Source of the DNA: Deinococcus sp. AB2017081
GTDB taxonomy: Bacteria > Deinococcota > Deinococci > Deinococcales > Deinococcaceae
NCBI RefSeq assembly: GCF_034440735.1
Contig: NZ_CP140098.1
Span: 1,295,501 to 1,359,500, forward strand
Length of the DNA stretch: 64,000 nucleotides
Direction of reading: 5' to 3'
Shown: one piece after another, positions 26,826 to 35,267 of the stretch
Layout: the number at the start of each line of letters is the position of its first letter
How positions within the stretch are numbered: position 1 is the first letter of the stretch
Program-made: the position numbers and the translations under genes
The notes under the pieces: model-generated
Seen by the model: the letters and a program-made list of their open reading frames with translations, nothing else
What the model was told of the DNA's origin: nothing
Database searches by the model: none

Positions 26826-28484
26826 TTACTGCAGAACGCCGGTGCTGGCCTGCCCCACGAAGGTCTCGATCCAGGTGTACGGCAGGTACACGTAGCCCTG
26901 ATCGCCCCAGCAGTCGCCCCACGAGTTCTTGACGATGAAGTAGCCGTAGTCGTCGGCCACGGGCTGGTTGGGCAGCACCTGGCGCACCTGATCGGCCGTG
27001 ACATAGCCGGTGACGGTCACGACGTGGTTGAGGTCGAAGTCCCAGCTGCCGTCGGGCCGGCGGCGCATGGTCTGGCCGGGCACGAAGCCGTTGGCGTCGG
27101 GATTCATGTTGTTCAGTGACGGCATGGCGTTGCCCGTGGGTTTGATGTAGCGGGCATCCAGCGTGACCATCGTGGGGTGGCCCAGGATGGTGCGCAGCGC
27201 CAGGATCGCCATGGAGCGGGTCTTGTTGTCCTGCTCCCAGAAGTCGCGGGGCGACTGCAGGCGGTAGCCGCTGGGGCTGGGCGTATTCGGCACGGCGCGG
27301 ATCACGAAAGGCAGACCCAGGACGGTCACCGTCACCAGTCGGCCCTGGAAATTCGTGTCTGAGCACACCCCGAAATTCGCGCTGGCATCCTGATAGCCGG
27401 TGCAGGAGTTGCTGTAGGTCTGCGCCGCCGTGTTCACGACGCGGCTGTTGCTCTTGTTGTACTGCCACCCGCGTTCCAGACGGAGGTCGTAGCCGTCGGC
27501 GCTGGCCGCCTGCGCGATGCTCACCGGGTCGCCGCCGTCGCCGAAGGTGCGCGGCTGCCAGAACACGAAGCGCCGCGCCGCGTAGTCCTGCTCCGAGAGG
27601 TTCACCCGGCGGCCGTTGCGGCGGGCGATCTCGGCCTCGGCCGCCGCCAGGGTGGCAAAGGCCCAGCACGTGCCGCGCTGCCCCTGGCTCTTGACCGACG
27701 TCGTGAGGTTCTTGAGTGGCCACTCGAAATTCTGGAGCAGGCCGCCGGCCGCCGCTCCCTCGCAGGAGCCGGTCTGCGAGCGGTCGAGCTGATCTCCGGT
27801 GCCCGTCTCGGCCCCGATGGGATCGAGCAGGAAGCGCAGGGCGGCGATCTGAACGCGGTACTCGCGGCTCACGTCGCCCAGCTGCTGGTTGAGCTTGATC
27901 ACCTCGGCGGTGGTGAGGGTCGTGATGGTGTCGGGCGGGGGCAGATGGAACCGGCCGGGCGACGTGCCCAGGCGGGCCAGGGCCGCCTCCAGATCCGGGT
28001 ACAGCTCGCGGTACAGCCCGAGCTGGTTGTCGCGCGTGGCGAAGGTGCGGGCATGGGACGCCAGCGTGGATCGGCCGAACGCCGGCCCCAGCAGCGTGAC
28101 CGGCTGGGTGCCCGTGCCCGCCTGCACCTGCGCCAGCCGGTCGCCGTCGGCGTTGATCGCGTCTGGCGCGTTCGCGGCCAGCACCCCGGCGAATTCTGGG
28201 AACTGCGCCACGTAGTCGCGGGCCGCCGCCTCGTCCTGGGCGTCCTGGGTACGCTGGGTCTCGGCCTCGCGGGCCAGGTCGGCGGCGGTGACGACGGTGG
28301 CCCCGTCCTCGACCAGCGCCTTGAATTCGGCGGGCGTGACCGTGTCGGCCCCGGCCGGAACGGTGCCCCCGAAGGCCGGCTGGGTCTTGAAGAAGCTCTC
28401 GACAGGATCGGGCGTGCTGGGTCCAGGCCCGCAGGCCATCAGCAGGGCGGACAGGCTGAGCAGTGCAGCGTGACGGTGGTGCAT
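26826..28484 (-). CDS. Papain-like (C1A) cysteine protease lipoprotein
   Basis: 552 aa with lipobox LMAC (Cys18). Residues 20-240 form a helical, charged N-terminal region that may be a propeptide. The catalytic domain shows VKSQGQRGTCWAF (Gln267, Cys273), DLNHVVTVTGY (His487) and IVKNSWGDCWGDQGYVYLP (Asn520), the full papain set. It is long for the family because of the N-terminal region and an insertion around 330-440. It lies 89 bases upstream of the metzincin gene on the same strand, so the two proteases are likely co-expressed. Confidence 0.92.
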   Translation of the reverse strand: MHHRHAALLSLSALLMACGPGPSTPDPVESFFKTQPAFGGTVPAGADTVTPAEFKALVEDGATVVTAADLAREAETQRTQDAQDEAAARDYVAQFPEFAGVLAANAPDAINADGDRLAQVQAGTGTQPVTLLGPAFGRSTLASHARTFATRDNQLGLYRELYPDLEAALARLGTSPGRFHLPPPDTITTLTTAEVIKLNQQLGDVSREYRVQIAALRFLLDPIGAETGTGDQLDRSQTGSCEGAAAGGLLQNFEWPLKNLTTSVKSQGQRGTCWAFATLAAAEAEIARRNGRRVNLSEQDYAARRFVFWQPRTFGDGGDPVSIAQAASADGYDLRLERGWQYNKSNSRVVNTAAQTYSNSCTGYQDASANFGVCSDTNFQGRLVTVTVLGLPFVIRAVPNTPSPSGYRLQSPRDFWEQDNKTRSMAILALRTILGHPTMVTLDARYIKPTGNAMPSLNNMNPDANGFVPGQTMRRRPDGSWDFDLNHVVTVTGYVTADQVRQVLPNQPVADDYGYFIVKNSWGDCWGDQGYVYLPYTWIETFVGQASTGVLQ

Positions 28485-28543
28485 GAGTTCCCCCCAGGGT
28501 CATCGGAAATGGTGGTGTCGGGTGCCGGCGAGGTCGCCTTGCG

Positions 28544-29278
28544 TTACTTCGTGCAGGTCAGGTCGACGCGGAAACTGGGATCCTTCACGCCCCATGGCAG
28601 CGCCCTGGCGAAGTCCCCCCCCTCGGACAGGTCGACGCGCCACAGCAGCTTGGTCGGCGGGCGGCCCGTGCGGGCGTCGTTGCCGTCGATGGTCGTGACC
28701 ACGCCGCGCCACACGCCGGAGGGCGGCAGCTGGCTGAAGGTGAACTTCTGGCCGTTCAGCTCGTCGGTGGTGCCCCAGTTCATGGGGGTGCCGTCCGGGG
28801 CCAGGAACGCCAGGTGCAGGCTGTCGGCCATCAGCAGGCCGTCCGCGCCGGTCATCATCTTCGCGGTGCCGTTGCGGACCTCCAGATCCAGGTGCCAGCG
28901 GGCTCCGCTGCCCTCGGGCACCAGGCGCAGGTTGCTGAATTTGACGCGCCATACGCCGTTGAACAGCGTCTGGTTCAGGCAGCCCGACAGTGCCGTCAGC
29001 GGCTGCGAGCCGCCGGGCACGGTACCGGCTGCGGGTGCCTTCGCGGCCGTGCTGATCGTCAGGGTGGTGCCGGACGTGCCGACCGTGAAGCCCGCCGCCT
29101 TCAGGGCACTGACCGGCACGTACGTCTGCCCGCCGATGTCCACCACGGTGCCCGGCACCACCCGCCCGTTCACGCTGATGCGCGTGACGGTCGCCGCGAG
29201 CGCCGTGACCCCCAGCAGCAGCCCCAATGCCACGGTGCGGCCCCCCCGCCACCCGTGCTGCTTCTCTGTGCTTCTCAT
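28544..29278 (-). CDS. Exported protein with copper-amine-oxidase-N-like domain
   Basis: 244 aa from ATG 29278, which overlaps the stop of the zinc-ribbon gene (ATGA). A signal peptide (residues 12-37) is followed by VNGRVVPGTVVDIGGQTYVP and VSALKAAGFTV, the pattern of the Cu amine oxidase N-terminal-like domain, which is a small envelope-associated fold and not an oxidase in itself. The remaining ~150 residues are beta-rich (FNGVWRVKFSNLRLV) with no recognised motif. Its place before two proteases suggests an envelope role. Confidence 0.65.
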   Translation of the reverse strand: MRSTEKQHGWRGGRTVALGLLLGVTALAATVTRISVNGRVVPGTVVDIGGQTYVPVSALKAAGFTVGTSGTTLTISTAAKAPAAGTVPGGSQPLTALSGCLNQTLFNGVWRVKFSNLRLVPEGSGARWHLDLEVRNGTAKMMTGADGLLMADSLHLAFLAPDGTPMNWGTTDELNGQKFTFSQLPPSGVWRGVVTTIDGNDARTGRPPTKLLWRVDLSEGGDFARALPWGVKDPSFRVDLTCTK

Positions 29279-29487
29279 GTCCCTGTTCCCTCCGTCCTGA
29301 GCAGCGTCCGGCCGCAGCGCGTGCAGTAGCGAGCGTACGGACTGGTGATGTCGGCGCGGCATGCCGGGCAGTGCTCCAGCAGCCGCGCCCCGTCGTGTGG
29401 GCAGTAGCGTTCCCCGGCGTGGCTGGGCAGGGCGCGCCCGCATCTCGGACACAGCAGGTAGGTGACCCCCCGGTTCACTCCAGCCAT
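29275..29487 (-). CDS. Double zinc-ribbon small protein
   Basis: 70 aa from ATG 29487, with GGAGGT about seven bases upstream; a GTG at 29496 is also possible. Four CxxC-type knuckles (CPRCG, CPHDG as CxxD, CPACR, CTRCG) give two zinc ribbons. There is no signal peptide, so it is cytosolic. Its stop overlaps the next start. It is the first gene of the 29487-25012 run and could be a regulator or adaptor. Confidence 0.7.
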   Translation of the reverse strand: MAGVNRGVTYLLCPRCGRALPSHAGERYCPHDGARLLEHCPACRADITSPYARYCTRCGRTLLRTEGTGT

Positions 29488-29864
29488 TCCCTCCACCTCC
29501 GCCCCCAGGGTGCGGGCGGCCGGGTGAGGCGGCGGTCAGGTGAGGGGGCTGTTGTGCCGGACACGGTCAGGCGGATCAGGTGTCCCGAGCAGCCGTCCGA
29601 ATTCCAGCCTCACAGCAGATTTCAGAGGCCCCCCGGGGTTCCCTCAGTGCCTCTGAATCGAGCGGAGCGAGCACCCGGAGAAGACAGCGGTTGGACGTGG
29701 AGCCCTCGGGCGTCTGTTCCGCCCCTGGGCGGAACTGAACACCGCTGTCAGACACGACAGTGTCTGATCAACAGGTCGGACACTTCTGACGAGGCATCCT
29801 CAAAAACGCGATGAACACGACGTTTTGGCTCGACCCGCTGGACAGGTAGATCTGGTGTCTCCGA
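29488..29864. promoter_or_regulatory. Intergenic region with three dyad symmetries
   Basis: No gene is supported here. Three inverted repeats are present: TTCAGAGGC/GCCTCTGAA (29621-29629 and 29649-29657), a 20-bp palindrome built of GTTCCGCCC and its complement (29716-29735, 2-base centre), and TCAGACAC/GTGTCTGA (29748-29767, 4-base spacer). The segment separates the ends of the regulator gene and the promoter side of the zinc-ribbon operon, so the dyads may be terminator and operator elements. Confidence 0.45.
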
Positions 29865-32800
29865 TCATGACCGATGATCCAGATAGTCCTGCCAGCGTTC
29901 CGGCAGGATCACGCCCACGCCGGCCAGGTGCTCCCGTGCCGCCCGGTACACGCGGGTCAGGCTGCGGTGGTTGCCGCTCTGTCGCAGGGCGTCCACCGTC
30001 AGGGCCAGCGCGTCCTCGTCCAGCACGTCGTCGTCCCACAGCAGGCGTCCGGCGCGGGCGGCGGCGGCCGGATCCTCCGGCAGGGCGGCGCGGGCCGCCC
30101 GCAGCAGCGCGGCGTGCAGCGCCCCCCGCAGGGCCTCGCCGGTCTCGGGCGGCAGGGCACCGCGCCAGTGGGCCAGATCCGGGGTGCTCAGGAAGGCCTC
30201 GGCGTCGCTGGGCACGTCGCCCAGGGCGTAGCCGCCGGCGGTGGTCATGATCACCTCGTGGCCCGACGCCGCCCGCAGCGCCGCCACCGCCTGCTTGAGT
30301 GCTCCCAGGGCCTGCGCCTCCGGGCGGCCCGGATACAGGTCGTCGGCCAGATCCAGCCGCGTGACCTCGGTGCGGCCCAGCAGCCGGGCCTCCAGCACGC
30401 GCAGCAGCAGGGTGCGGCGCACGTCGCCGCGCACGGGCACGCCGTCCAGTTCCAGTGGCCCCAGGACGCGCAGGCGCACCTCGCCCGGCTGAACCGGGGC
30501 GTCGCCCAGCGCCCGGCGGGCCAGCAGCGCCCCCAGGCCCTGGCCGCCGGCCTCGAACTGTGCGGCCAGCCGCGTCAGTGTGGCCCGGTCGGCGCTCAGG
30601 CGGGCGATGTCCACGGCGATCCGGTCGGCCTCGTACGTCCCCAGGTGCTCCCGTGCCACGGCCTCGGCAGCCCGCAGGGCATCGAGTGCCTCGGTGCGGC
30701 GGCCCAGGGCGTCAAGCGCCAGGGCACGCGCGACCGCGTTGCGGCTCTGGATCCGCGGGTCGGCGCTCAGGGTGCCCGCCAGGGTCTGGGCCTGGGCCGC
30801 CAGATCCAGCGCCTCTTCACCCTGACCGGCGCGGGCATACGCCCGGCTGGCATCGGCCAGGGTCTCGGTGAGCAGCTGCGGATTGCCCAGGTCGCGGGCC
30901 AGCCGCAGCGCCCGCCGCGCGTGGTGCAGCGCCAGCTCGCCCGACAGCGGCGCGGCGCTCAGGGTGTACAGCGAGGTCAGCATGCCCAGGTTGTTCAGCA
31001 GGAAGTGGGCGCCGTCTTGGTAGGTCAGGACGCTGTGCGCCTCGCTCAGGGCGTCCTCGGCCAGATCCAGCTCACCGCGTTCGAGGTGCAGCTCACCCCG
31101 CATGCCCAGACTGCTGGCGTAGCCCCGGGCATCGCCCAGGAGGCGCCGGGCGTCCAGGGCACGGGTCACGCTGTCCATGGCGGCGTCCAGTTCCCCCAGC
31201 ATCCGCAGGAAGGCCGCCCGGTTGTGCCACAGGGCGCTGGCCCCCACCGCGTTCCCGGCGGCCTGCATGTCCAGCGCGGTGGCGCCGGCCAGATCGGCGG
31301 CGGCGCGGTACTCGCCCTGGTGGTACAGCAGCATGACCTGCACGCCCAGCAGCCGCTGGCGTTCGGGCTCGCTGAGGGATTCGGCCAGCAGGGTGTCCAG
31401 CGCCCGCGCCGCGTCGTAGCGCCGGCCGGTACCCAGCAGCGCCATCGCCACGGCGCTGCGCACCGGGACGCTCGCCGCCGCGTGCTCGTCGGCATCCAGG
31501 GTGTCCCAGTGCGAGAGTGCTCCCGCGTGATCCCCGATGCCCTGCAGGGCCAGGATGCGGGCACCGTCTGCGTGCGGGCCGGGCGGCTGCGTGTCCAGCA
31601 GCGCCTCGAGCGCCGCCCGGCCGCCGGAGCGTGCGCTCAGGGTGGCGGCCAGCGGCAGGGTGCTGGCCGCCAGCGCCGGATCGGCCAGGGCGCGGGTGGC
31701 GAGTGCCAGGGCCCGGGGCAGGTCGCTGCCCTGGAGCAGCAGCGCCGCCTGCCCGGCCAGCGCGGCCCGCCGTGCCGGGGGGGCCACGTCACTGGCGCGG
31801 GCCAGCAGGGTGCCGGCATGGGCGCCCTGGCTCCGGTTCTGCGCGTCCCCGGCGGCGCGTTCCAGCAGCTGGGCGGCCACCTCGGGCGGTGTTCCGGCCG
31901 CGTCCAGGAAATCCACGGCCCGCAGGGGATCATCCCGGTAGGCCTCCAGCGCCCGCCCGGCCAGCGTCCGGAGGTGTTGCGGCGAGTCGTGGGCCCGCAG
32001 CACCTCCGCGTACAGTGGGTGGCTGAAGTGGCCGTCCGGCCCGGTCAGCAGGCCCTGCTGGGTCAGCTCGCGGATGGCCCCGTGCAGCGTCTGGGGATCC
32101 ATCCCCGCCACGCTGGCCCAGACTGGCACCGGCGCGTCCGGCACGCAGGCCCGCGCCTCCAGCGCCGCGCGGTGCGGCCCGGCGCGTTCCAGGGTCAGGT
32201 CGATCAGCGCCTCGATCCGGCCCGGCAGGCGGGCGCTGTCCGGCGGGCGCCAGTGCCAGCGCTGGCCGTCGCTGTACAGGTGCCCGCTGCGCACCAGAAA
32301 GCGCAGGTATTCCAGGGTGAACAGGGGGTTGCCGTGCGCCCGGGCGTGAACCCAGTGGCAGACCTCCGGCGGCAGGTGCGGCCCGAGTTCGGTGGCGCAC
32401 AGCGCGGCGGTGCCGGCCTCGTCCAGCGGGCAGATCTCGTACGCCGGCAGGTCGCCGGGCACCGCGTGCCGGGTGGTGAGCAGCAGCGCCACGCCCCGTG
32501 CCCGCGCCAGCAGTCCGGCCAGCGTCGTCAGGGCCTGGGCCTGCGCGGGAGATGCGTCGTGCAGGTCGTCCACGATCACGCCCACCGGCGCGTGCGACGC
32601 GATCAGGGCGGCCAGGGCACTGAGCGCTCCGTCGCCGTCCGGCAGGCGGCGCAGCGCGGCCTGGATCCACCCGGGCAGGGCGCGGCCCGCCGGGAAGCGG
32701 GCAGGCCAGTCCGCCAGCGGCAGCGTGGCGCTCAGGGCGTGCGCCCGCACGCCGGCGCGGCGCAGCAGGTCATGGGCGGCGTGGGTCTTTCCGACCCCGG

Positions 32801-32879
32801 CCGGGCCGTGATACGCCAGCACCGCTCCCTGCCGCCGGTTCCGCAGGGCCCGCACCACCGCCTGCTCCTCGATGACCAT
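29865..32879 (-). CDS. AAA ATPase / TPR / BTAD-type transcriptional regulator
   Basis: 1004 aa from ATG 32879. A P-loop (YHGPAGVGKTHAAHD) near residue 22 and GVIVDDLHDASPAQ as Walker B form an N-terminal AAA/STAND module. Residues about 350-780 are alpha-helical TPR-like repeats rich in Ala and Leu. The C-terminal ~200 residues contain VRLRVLGPLELDG, which looks like the winged-helix start of SARP/BTAD regulators, followed by BTAD-type helices. In most SARPs that unit is N-terminal, so the order here is inverted. Copy 2 of the repeat lies directly upstream. The signal it senses is unknown. Confidence 0.82.
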   Translation of the reverse strand: MVIEEQAVVRALRNRRQGAVLAYHGPAGVGKTHAAHDLLRRAGVRAHALSATLPLADWPARFPAGRALPGWIQAALRRLPDGDGALSALAALIASHAPVGVIVDDLHDASPAQAQALTTLAGLLARARGVALLLTTRHAVPGDLPAYEICPLDEAGTAALCATELGPHLPPEVCHWVHARAHGNPLFTLEYLRFLVRSGHLYSDGQRWHWRPPDSARLPGRIEALIDLTLERAGPHRAALEARACVPDAPVPVWASVAGMDPQTLHGAIRELTQQGLLTGPDGHFSHPLYAEVLRAHDSPQHLRTLAGRALEAYRDDPLRAVDFLDAAGTPPEVAAQLLERAAGDAQNRSQGAHAGTLLARASDVAPPARRAALAGQAALLLQGSDLPRALALATRALADPALAASTLPLAATLSARSGGRAALEALLDTQPPGPHADGARILALQGIGDHAGALSHWDTLDADEHAAASVPVRSAVAMALLGTGRRYDAARALDTLLAESLSEPERQRLLGVQVMLLYHQGEYRAAADLAGATALDMQAAGNAVGASALWHNRAAFLRMLGELDAAMDSVTRALDARRLLGDARGYASSLGMRGELHLERGELDLAEDALSEAHSVLTYQDGAHFLLNNLGMLTSLYTLSAAPLSGELALHHARRALRLARDLGNPQLLTETLADASRAYARAGQGEEALDLAAQAQTLAGTLSADPRIQSRNAVARALALDALGRRTEALDALRAAEAVAREHLGTYEADRIAVDIARLSADRATLTRLAAQFEAGGQGLGALLARRALGDAPVQPGEVRLRVLGPLELDGVPVRGDVRRTLLLRVLEARLLGRTEVTRLDLADDLYPGRPEAQALGALKQAVAALRAASGHEVIMTTAGGYALGDVPSDAEAFLSTPDLAHWRGALPPETGEALRGALHAALLRAARAALPEDPAAAARAGRLLWDDDVLDEDALALTVDALRQSGNHRSLTRVYRAAREHLAGVGVILPERWQDYLDHRS

Positions 32880-32890
32880 GCTGCATTGTG

Positions 32891-33039
32891 ATACGGAATT
32901 CAGGTGAGCCGGAGGCGAGGGGCGAGCGGACTTGCAAAGCTGCGAAGCAGAGCGAGCACGAACGACACACGGGACTGGAGCGGTGGAAGGGCATGCCGAT
33001 CTTCTCACGGCATGTCCTGGACTCGCGCAAGTTCCGTAT
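32891..33039 (+). repeat. Small interspersed repeat with terminal inverted repeats, copy 2
   Basis: 149 bp, the same element as at 1547-1694. The ends are ATACGGAA (32891-32898) and TTCCGTAT (33032-33039). The internal stem GGGCATGCCG / CGGCATGTCC around the loop ATCTTCTCA is kept, with the arm differing from copy 1 in a partly compensating way. It sits between divergent genes, 11 bases from the regulator start. Confidence 0.75.
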
Positions 33040-33092
33040 GACCCTTGACGCGCTCGTCCGGGGGGCCGGGCCGCTCCATTCGTGGCGCAGGG

Positions 33093-33098
33093 TACACT
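33093..33098 (+). promoter_or_regulatory. -10 box of the beta-CASP nuclease gene
   Basis: TACACT ends seven bases before ATG 33106 with no Shine-Dalgarno, consistent with a leaderless mRNA. Confidence 0.55.
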
Positions 33099-33105
33099 CC
33101 GGGGC

Positions 33106-34566
33106 ATGCACATGAAGAGTTACGGCGCGGCGCTGACCGTCACCGGCAGCATGCACCTGCTCACCCTGGGAGGCCGTCAGCTGCTGGTCGACTGCGGTCT
33201 GTTCCAGGGCAACGACGAGACGGACGCCCGCAACCGCGAGAGCTTCGACTTCGATGTGAAGGGCCTGGACGGCGTGATCCTCACGCACGCGCACCTCGAC
33301 CATGTGGGACGGCTGCCGCTGCTGGTGCGCGGCGGCTACCGGGGGCCGGTGCACTGTACGCCGCCCACCGCCGCCCTGGTCGAGACGGTGCTGCTCGACT
33401 CGGCCCGGCTGCAGGAGGACGGCTACCGCATGGAGCTGCGCCACGCCCGCCGCCAGGGCCGCGAGGCCGAGGTGCTGCCACCCCTGTACGAGGAGGCCGA
33501 TGTCCACCGCACGCTGGCCCTGCTGCGCCCGGATCTGGCCTTCGGGGACACCACGACGGTCGCCGGGGTGAAGGTCACGCCCCAGCGGGCCGGGCACATC
33601 CTGGGCAGCGCGTACCTGCTGCTGGAGAGCAGTGACGGCCGCCTGCTGATGTCCGGCGACCTGGGCAACCGCGAGAGCGGCCTTCAGATTGACTTCACGC
33701 CCCCCCCGGAGGTCGACGCGGTGGTCATCGAGACCACGTATGCCAACCGCACCCACCGGCCGTGGAACGACACCCTGCTGGAATTCCGGGACGCCCTGCG
33801 GAGTGCGGTGCGCGAGGGCGGCAAGATCCTGATCCCCACCTTCGCCATCGAGCGTGCCCAGGTCATCCTGTACACCCTCAAACAGCTGATGGACGCCGGC
33901 GAGGTGCCGCGCATCCCGGTGTTCCTCGACTCCCCCATGGCGACCCGCGCCACCAACGAGTATTTCGAGTTCGGCGACGAGCTGATCCCGCCGGTACGGA
34001 ACGCCCTGCAAGACGGCGAGGATCCCTTCCGGCCCTCGACGCTGCATGTGGTGCCCACCAGCGCCGAGTCGCAGCGTCTGAACCGCTACGACGGCCCCGC
34101 GATCATCATGGCCGGGAACGGCATGATGACCGGCGGGCGCATCCAGCACCACCTCAAGCACCATCTGTGGAAGCCCTCGACCACCCTGATCAGCGTGTCG
34201 TACCAGTCGCCCAGCTCGCTCGGCGGGCGGATCGTAACCGGCGCCGACCACGTGCGCATCATGGGCGAGGACATCGCGGTGCAGGCGCACGTCCACACCA
34301 TCGGCGGCTTCTCGGCCCACGCGGATCAGGACGACCTGCTGGCCTTCCTGGGCACGACCGGCCGGCCACACGTGTGGCTCGTCCACGGCGAGCCGGAGGT
34401 CATGGACGCCTTCGTGCCGGTGCTGGAGCAGCGCGGTCTGAAGGGCGACCTCGTGCCGGACCGGCAGGACGTGGATCTGCTCGGCCCCGGTTTCCCGCAG
34501 GGCCGGCCCCCCGGTGTGGTGCTCGACGGAGTGGCCGACGCCGCGCGGGCCGTCGGCGGGGAATAA
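33106..34566 (+). CDS. Metallo-beta-lactamase/beta-CASP family nuclease
   Basis: 486 aa from ATG 33106; a second ATG at 33112 is two codons on. Motif 2 is [11 protein letters not shown] (about residue 59), further ligands are in [10 protein letters not shown] and SGDLGNR, and the beta-CASP part has [21 protein letters not shown] and GGFSAHADQ. This is the layout of RNA-processing exo- and endonucleases of the CPSF73/YSH1-like group found in many bacteria. It probably cleaves RNA with two zinc ions in the cytosol. Confidence 0.92.
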   Translation: MHMKSYGAALTVTGSMHLLTLGGRQLLVDCGLFQGNDETDARNRESFDFDVKGLDGVILTHAHLDHVGRLPLLVRGGYRGPVHCTPPTAALVETVLLDSARLQEDGYRMELRHARRQGREAEVLPPLYEEADVHRTLALLRPDLAFGDTTTVAGVKVTPQRAGHILGSAYLLLESSDGRLLMSGDLGNRESGLQIDFTPPPEVDAVVIETTYANRTHRPWNDTLLEFRDALRSAVREGGKILIPTFAIERAQVILYTLKQLMDAGEVPRIPVFLDSPMATRATNEYFEFGDELIPPVRNALQDGEDPFRPSTLHVVPTSAESQRLNRYDGPAIIMAGNGMMTGGRIQHHLKHHLWKPSTTLISVSYQSPSSLGGRIVTGADHVRIMGEDIAVQAHVHTIGGFSAHADQDDLLAFLGTTGRPHVWLVHGEPEVMDAFVPVLEQRGLKGDLVPDRQDVDLLGPGFPQGRPPGVVLDGVADAARAVGGE

Positions 34567-34584
34567 GTCTCATCGGTGGTGAGA

Positions 34585-34590
34585 TACCCT
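34585..34590 (+). promoter_or_regulatory. -10 box of the DUF3105 gene
   Basis: TACCCT ends eight bases before ATG 34599. Confidence 0.45.
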
Positions 34591-34598
34591 GGGCCGTG

Positions 34599-35102
34599 AT
34601 GATGCGCGCCGCGTTCCCGATCCTGCCCGTGATCCTCCTGACCCTGACCGCGTGCGGCTCCAAGGGCATCGAGGGCCTCCAGACCTACACCTACGCCGCC
34701 GGCGATCACCGCAGCGGTTCCCTGGTCTACGCCGAGAACCCGCCGGCGGGCGGGGCGCACAACCCCAGCTGGCAGAACTGCGGCGTGTACACCCAGCCGC
34801 TGTACAACGAGTACGCCGTGCACAGCCTGGAGCACGGCGCGGTGTGGATCACCTACCGTCCGGATCTGGACGCCGCCCAGGTCACCGCCCTGAAGACCCT
34901 GGTGGATGGCCGCCCCTACACGCTGCTCAGCCCCTACGACGGTCTGCCCAGTCCGGTCGTGGCCAGCGCGTGGGGGGCCCAGTTGAAGGTCGAGAAGGCC
35001 GACGACAGCCGTCTGAAAGCCTTCCTTGACAAGTACGAGCAGGGGCCGACCGCTCCCGAGCGCGGCGCGGCCTGCAGCGGCGGCTACGGCGGCACGCGCT
35101 GA
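34599..35102 (+). CDS. DUF3105 family lipoprotein
   Basis: 167 aa from the first of two adjacent ATGs (34599, 34602). Lipobox LTAC (Cys19). The mature part has [12 protein letters not shown] and [13 protein letters not shown], the conserved core of DUF3105, with His/Glu residues able to bind a metal. A Cys in GAACSGG may pair with that in QNCG. Function is unknown; membrane attachment to the outside of the cytoplasmic membrane is expected. Confidence 0.82.
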   Translation: MMRAAFPILPVILLTLTACGSKGIEGLQTYTYAAGDHRSGSLVYAENPPAGGAHNPSWQNCGVYTQPLYNEYAVHSLEHGAVWITYRPDLDAAQVTALKTLVDGRPYTLLSPYDGLPSPVVASAWGAQLKVEKADDSRLKAFLDKYEQGPTAPERGAACSGGYGGTR

Positions 35103-35139
35103 GTCTGGTCGTCCGGTAGCACGCAGGTCACACTATTTC

Positions 35140-35175
35140 GGGCTCATCCGGCAGCGCCACGTGCCGGATGAGCCC
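35140..35175 (+). terminator. Terminator-like hairpin after the DUF3105 gene
   Basis: A perfect 14-bp stem (GGGCTCATCCGGCA and its complement) with an 8-base loop, 37 bases after the stop. No T-run follows. Confidence 0.6.
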
Positions 35176-35216
35176 GCCGTGAATTCGGACTAACCCGGTC
35201 TGGGACGCGCTCGCCC

Positions 35217-35222
35217 TACACT
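35217..35222 (+). promoter_or_regulatory. -10 box of the large exported protein gene
   Basis: TACACT 45 bases before ATG 35268. Here the mRNA has a leader, with CCGGAGG as the ribosome site. Confidence 0.5.
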
Positions 35223-35267
35223 GCGCCGAGTCCGACGTCCCCGCCCGTCCTGTCCGGAGGCCCGTCC

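Noticed and set aside
25012..28503. A 1163-codon extension of the metzincin gene
   Set aside because: The first ~590 codons are the out-of-frame shadow of the papain-like gene. A ribosome site and signal peptide fix the start at 26736.
29874..32891. A 1005-codon open frame opposite the BTAD regulator gene
   Set aside because: It is a GC-rich antisense shadow: its protein is rich in Gln, His and Arg, has no family motif, and the opposite frame carries a P-loop and BTAD unit.
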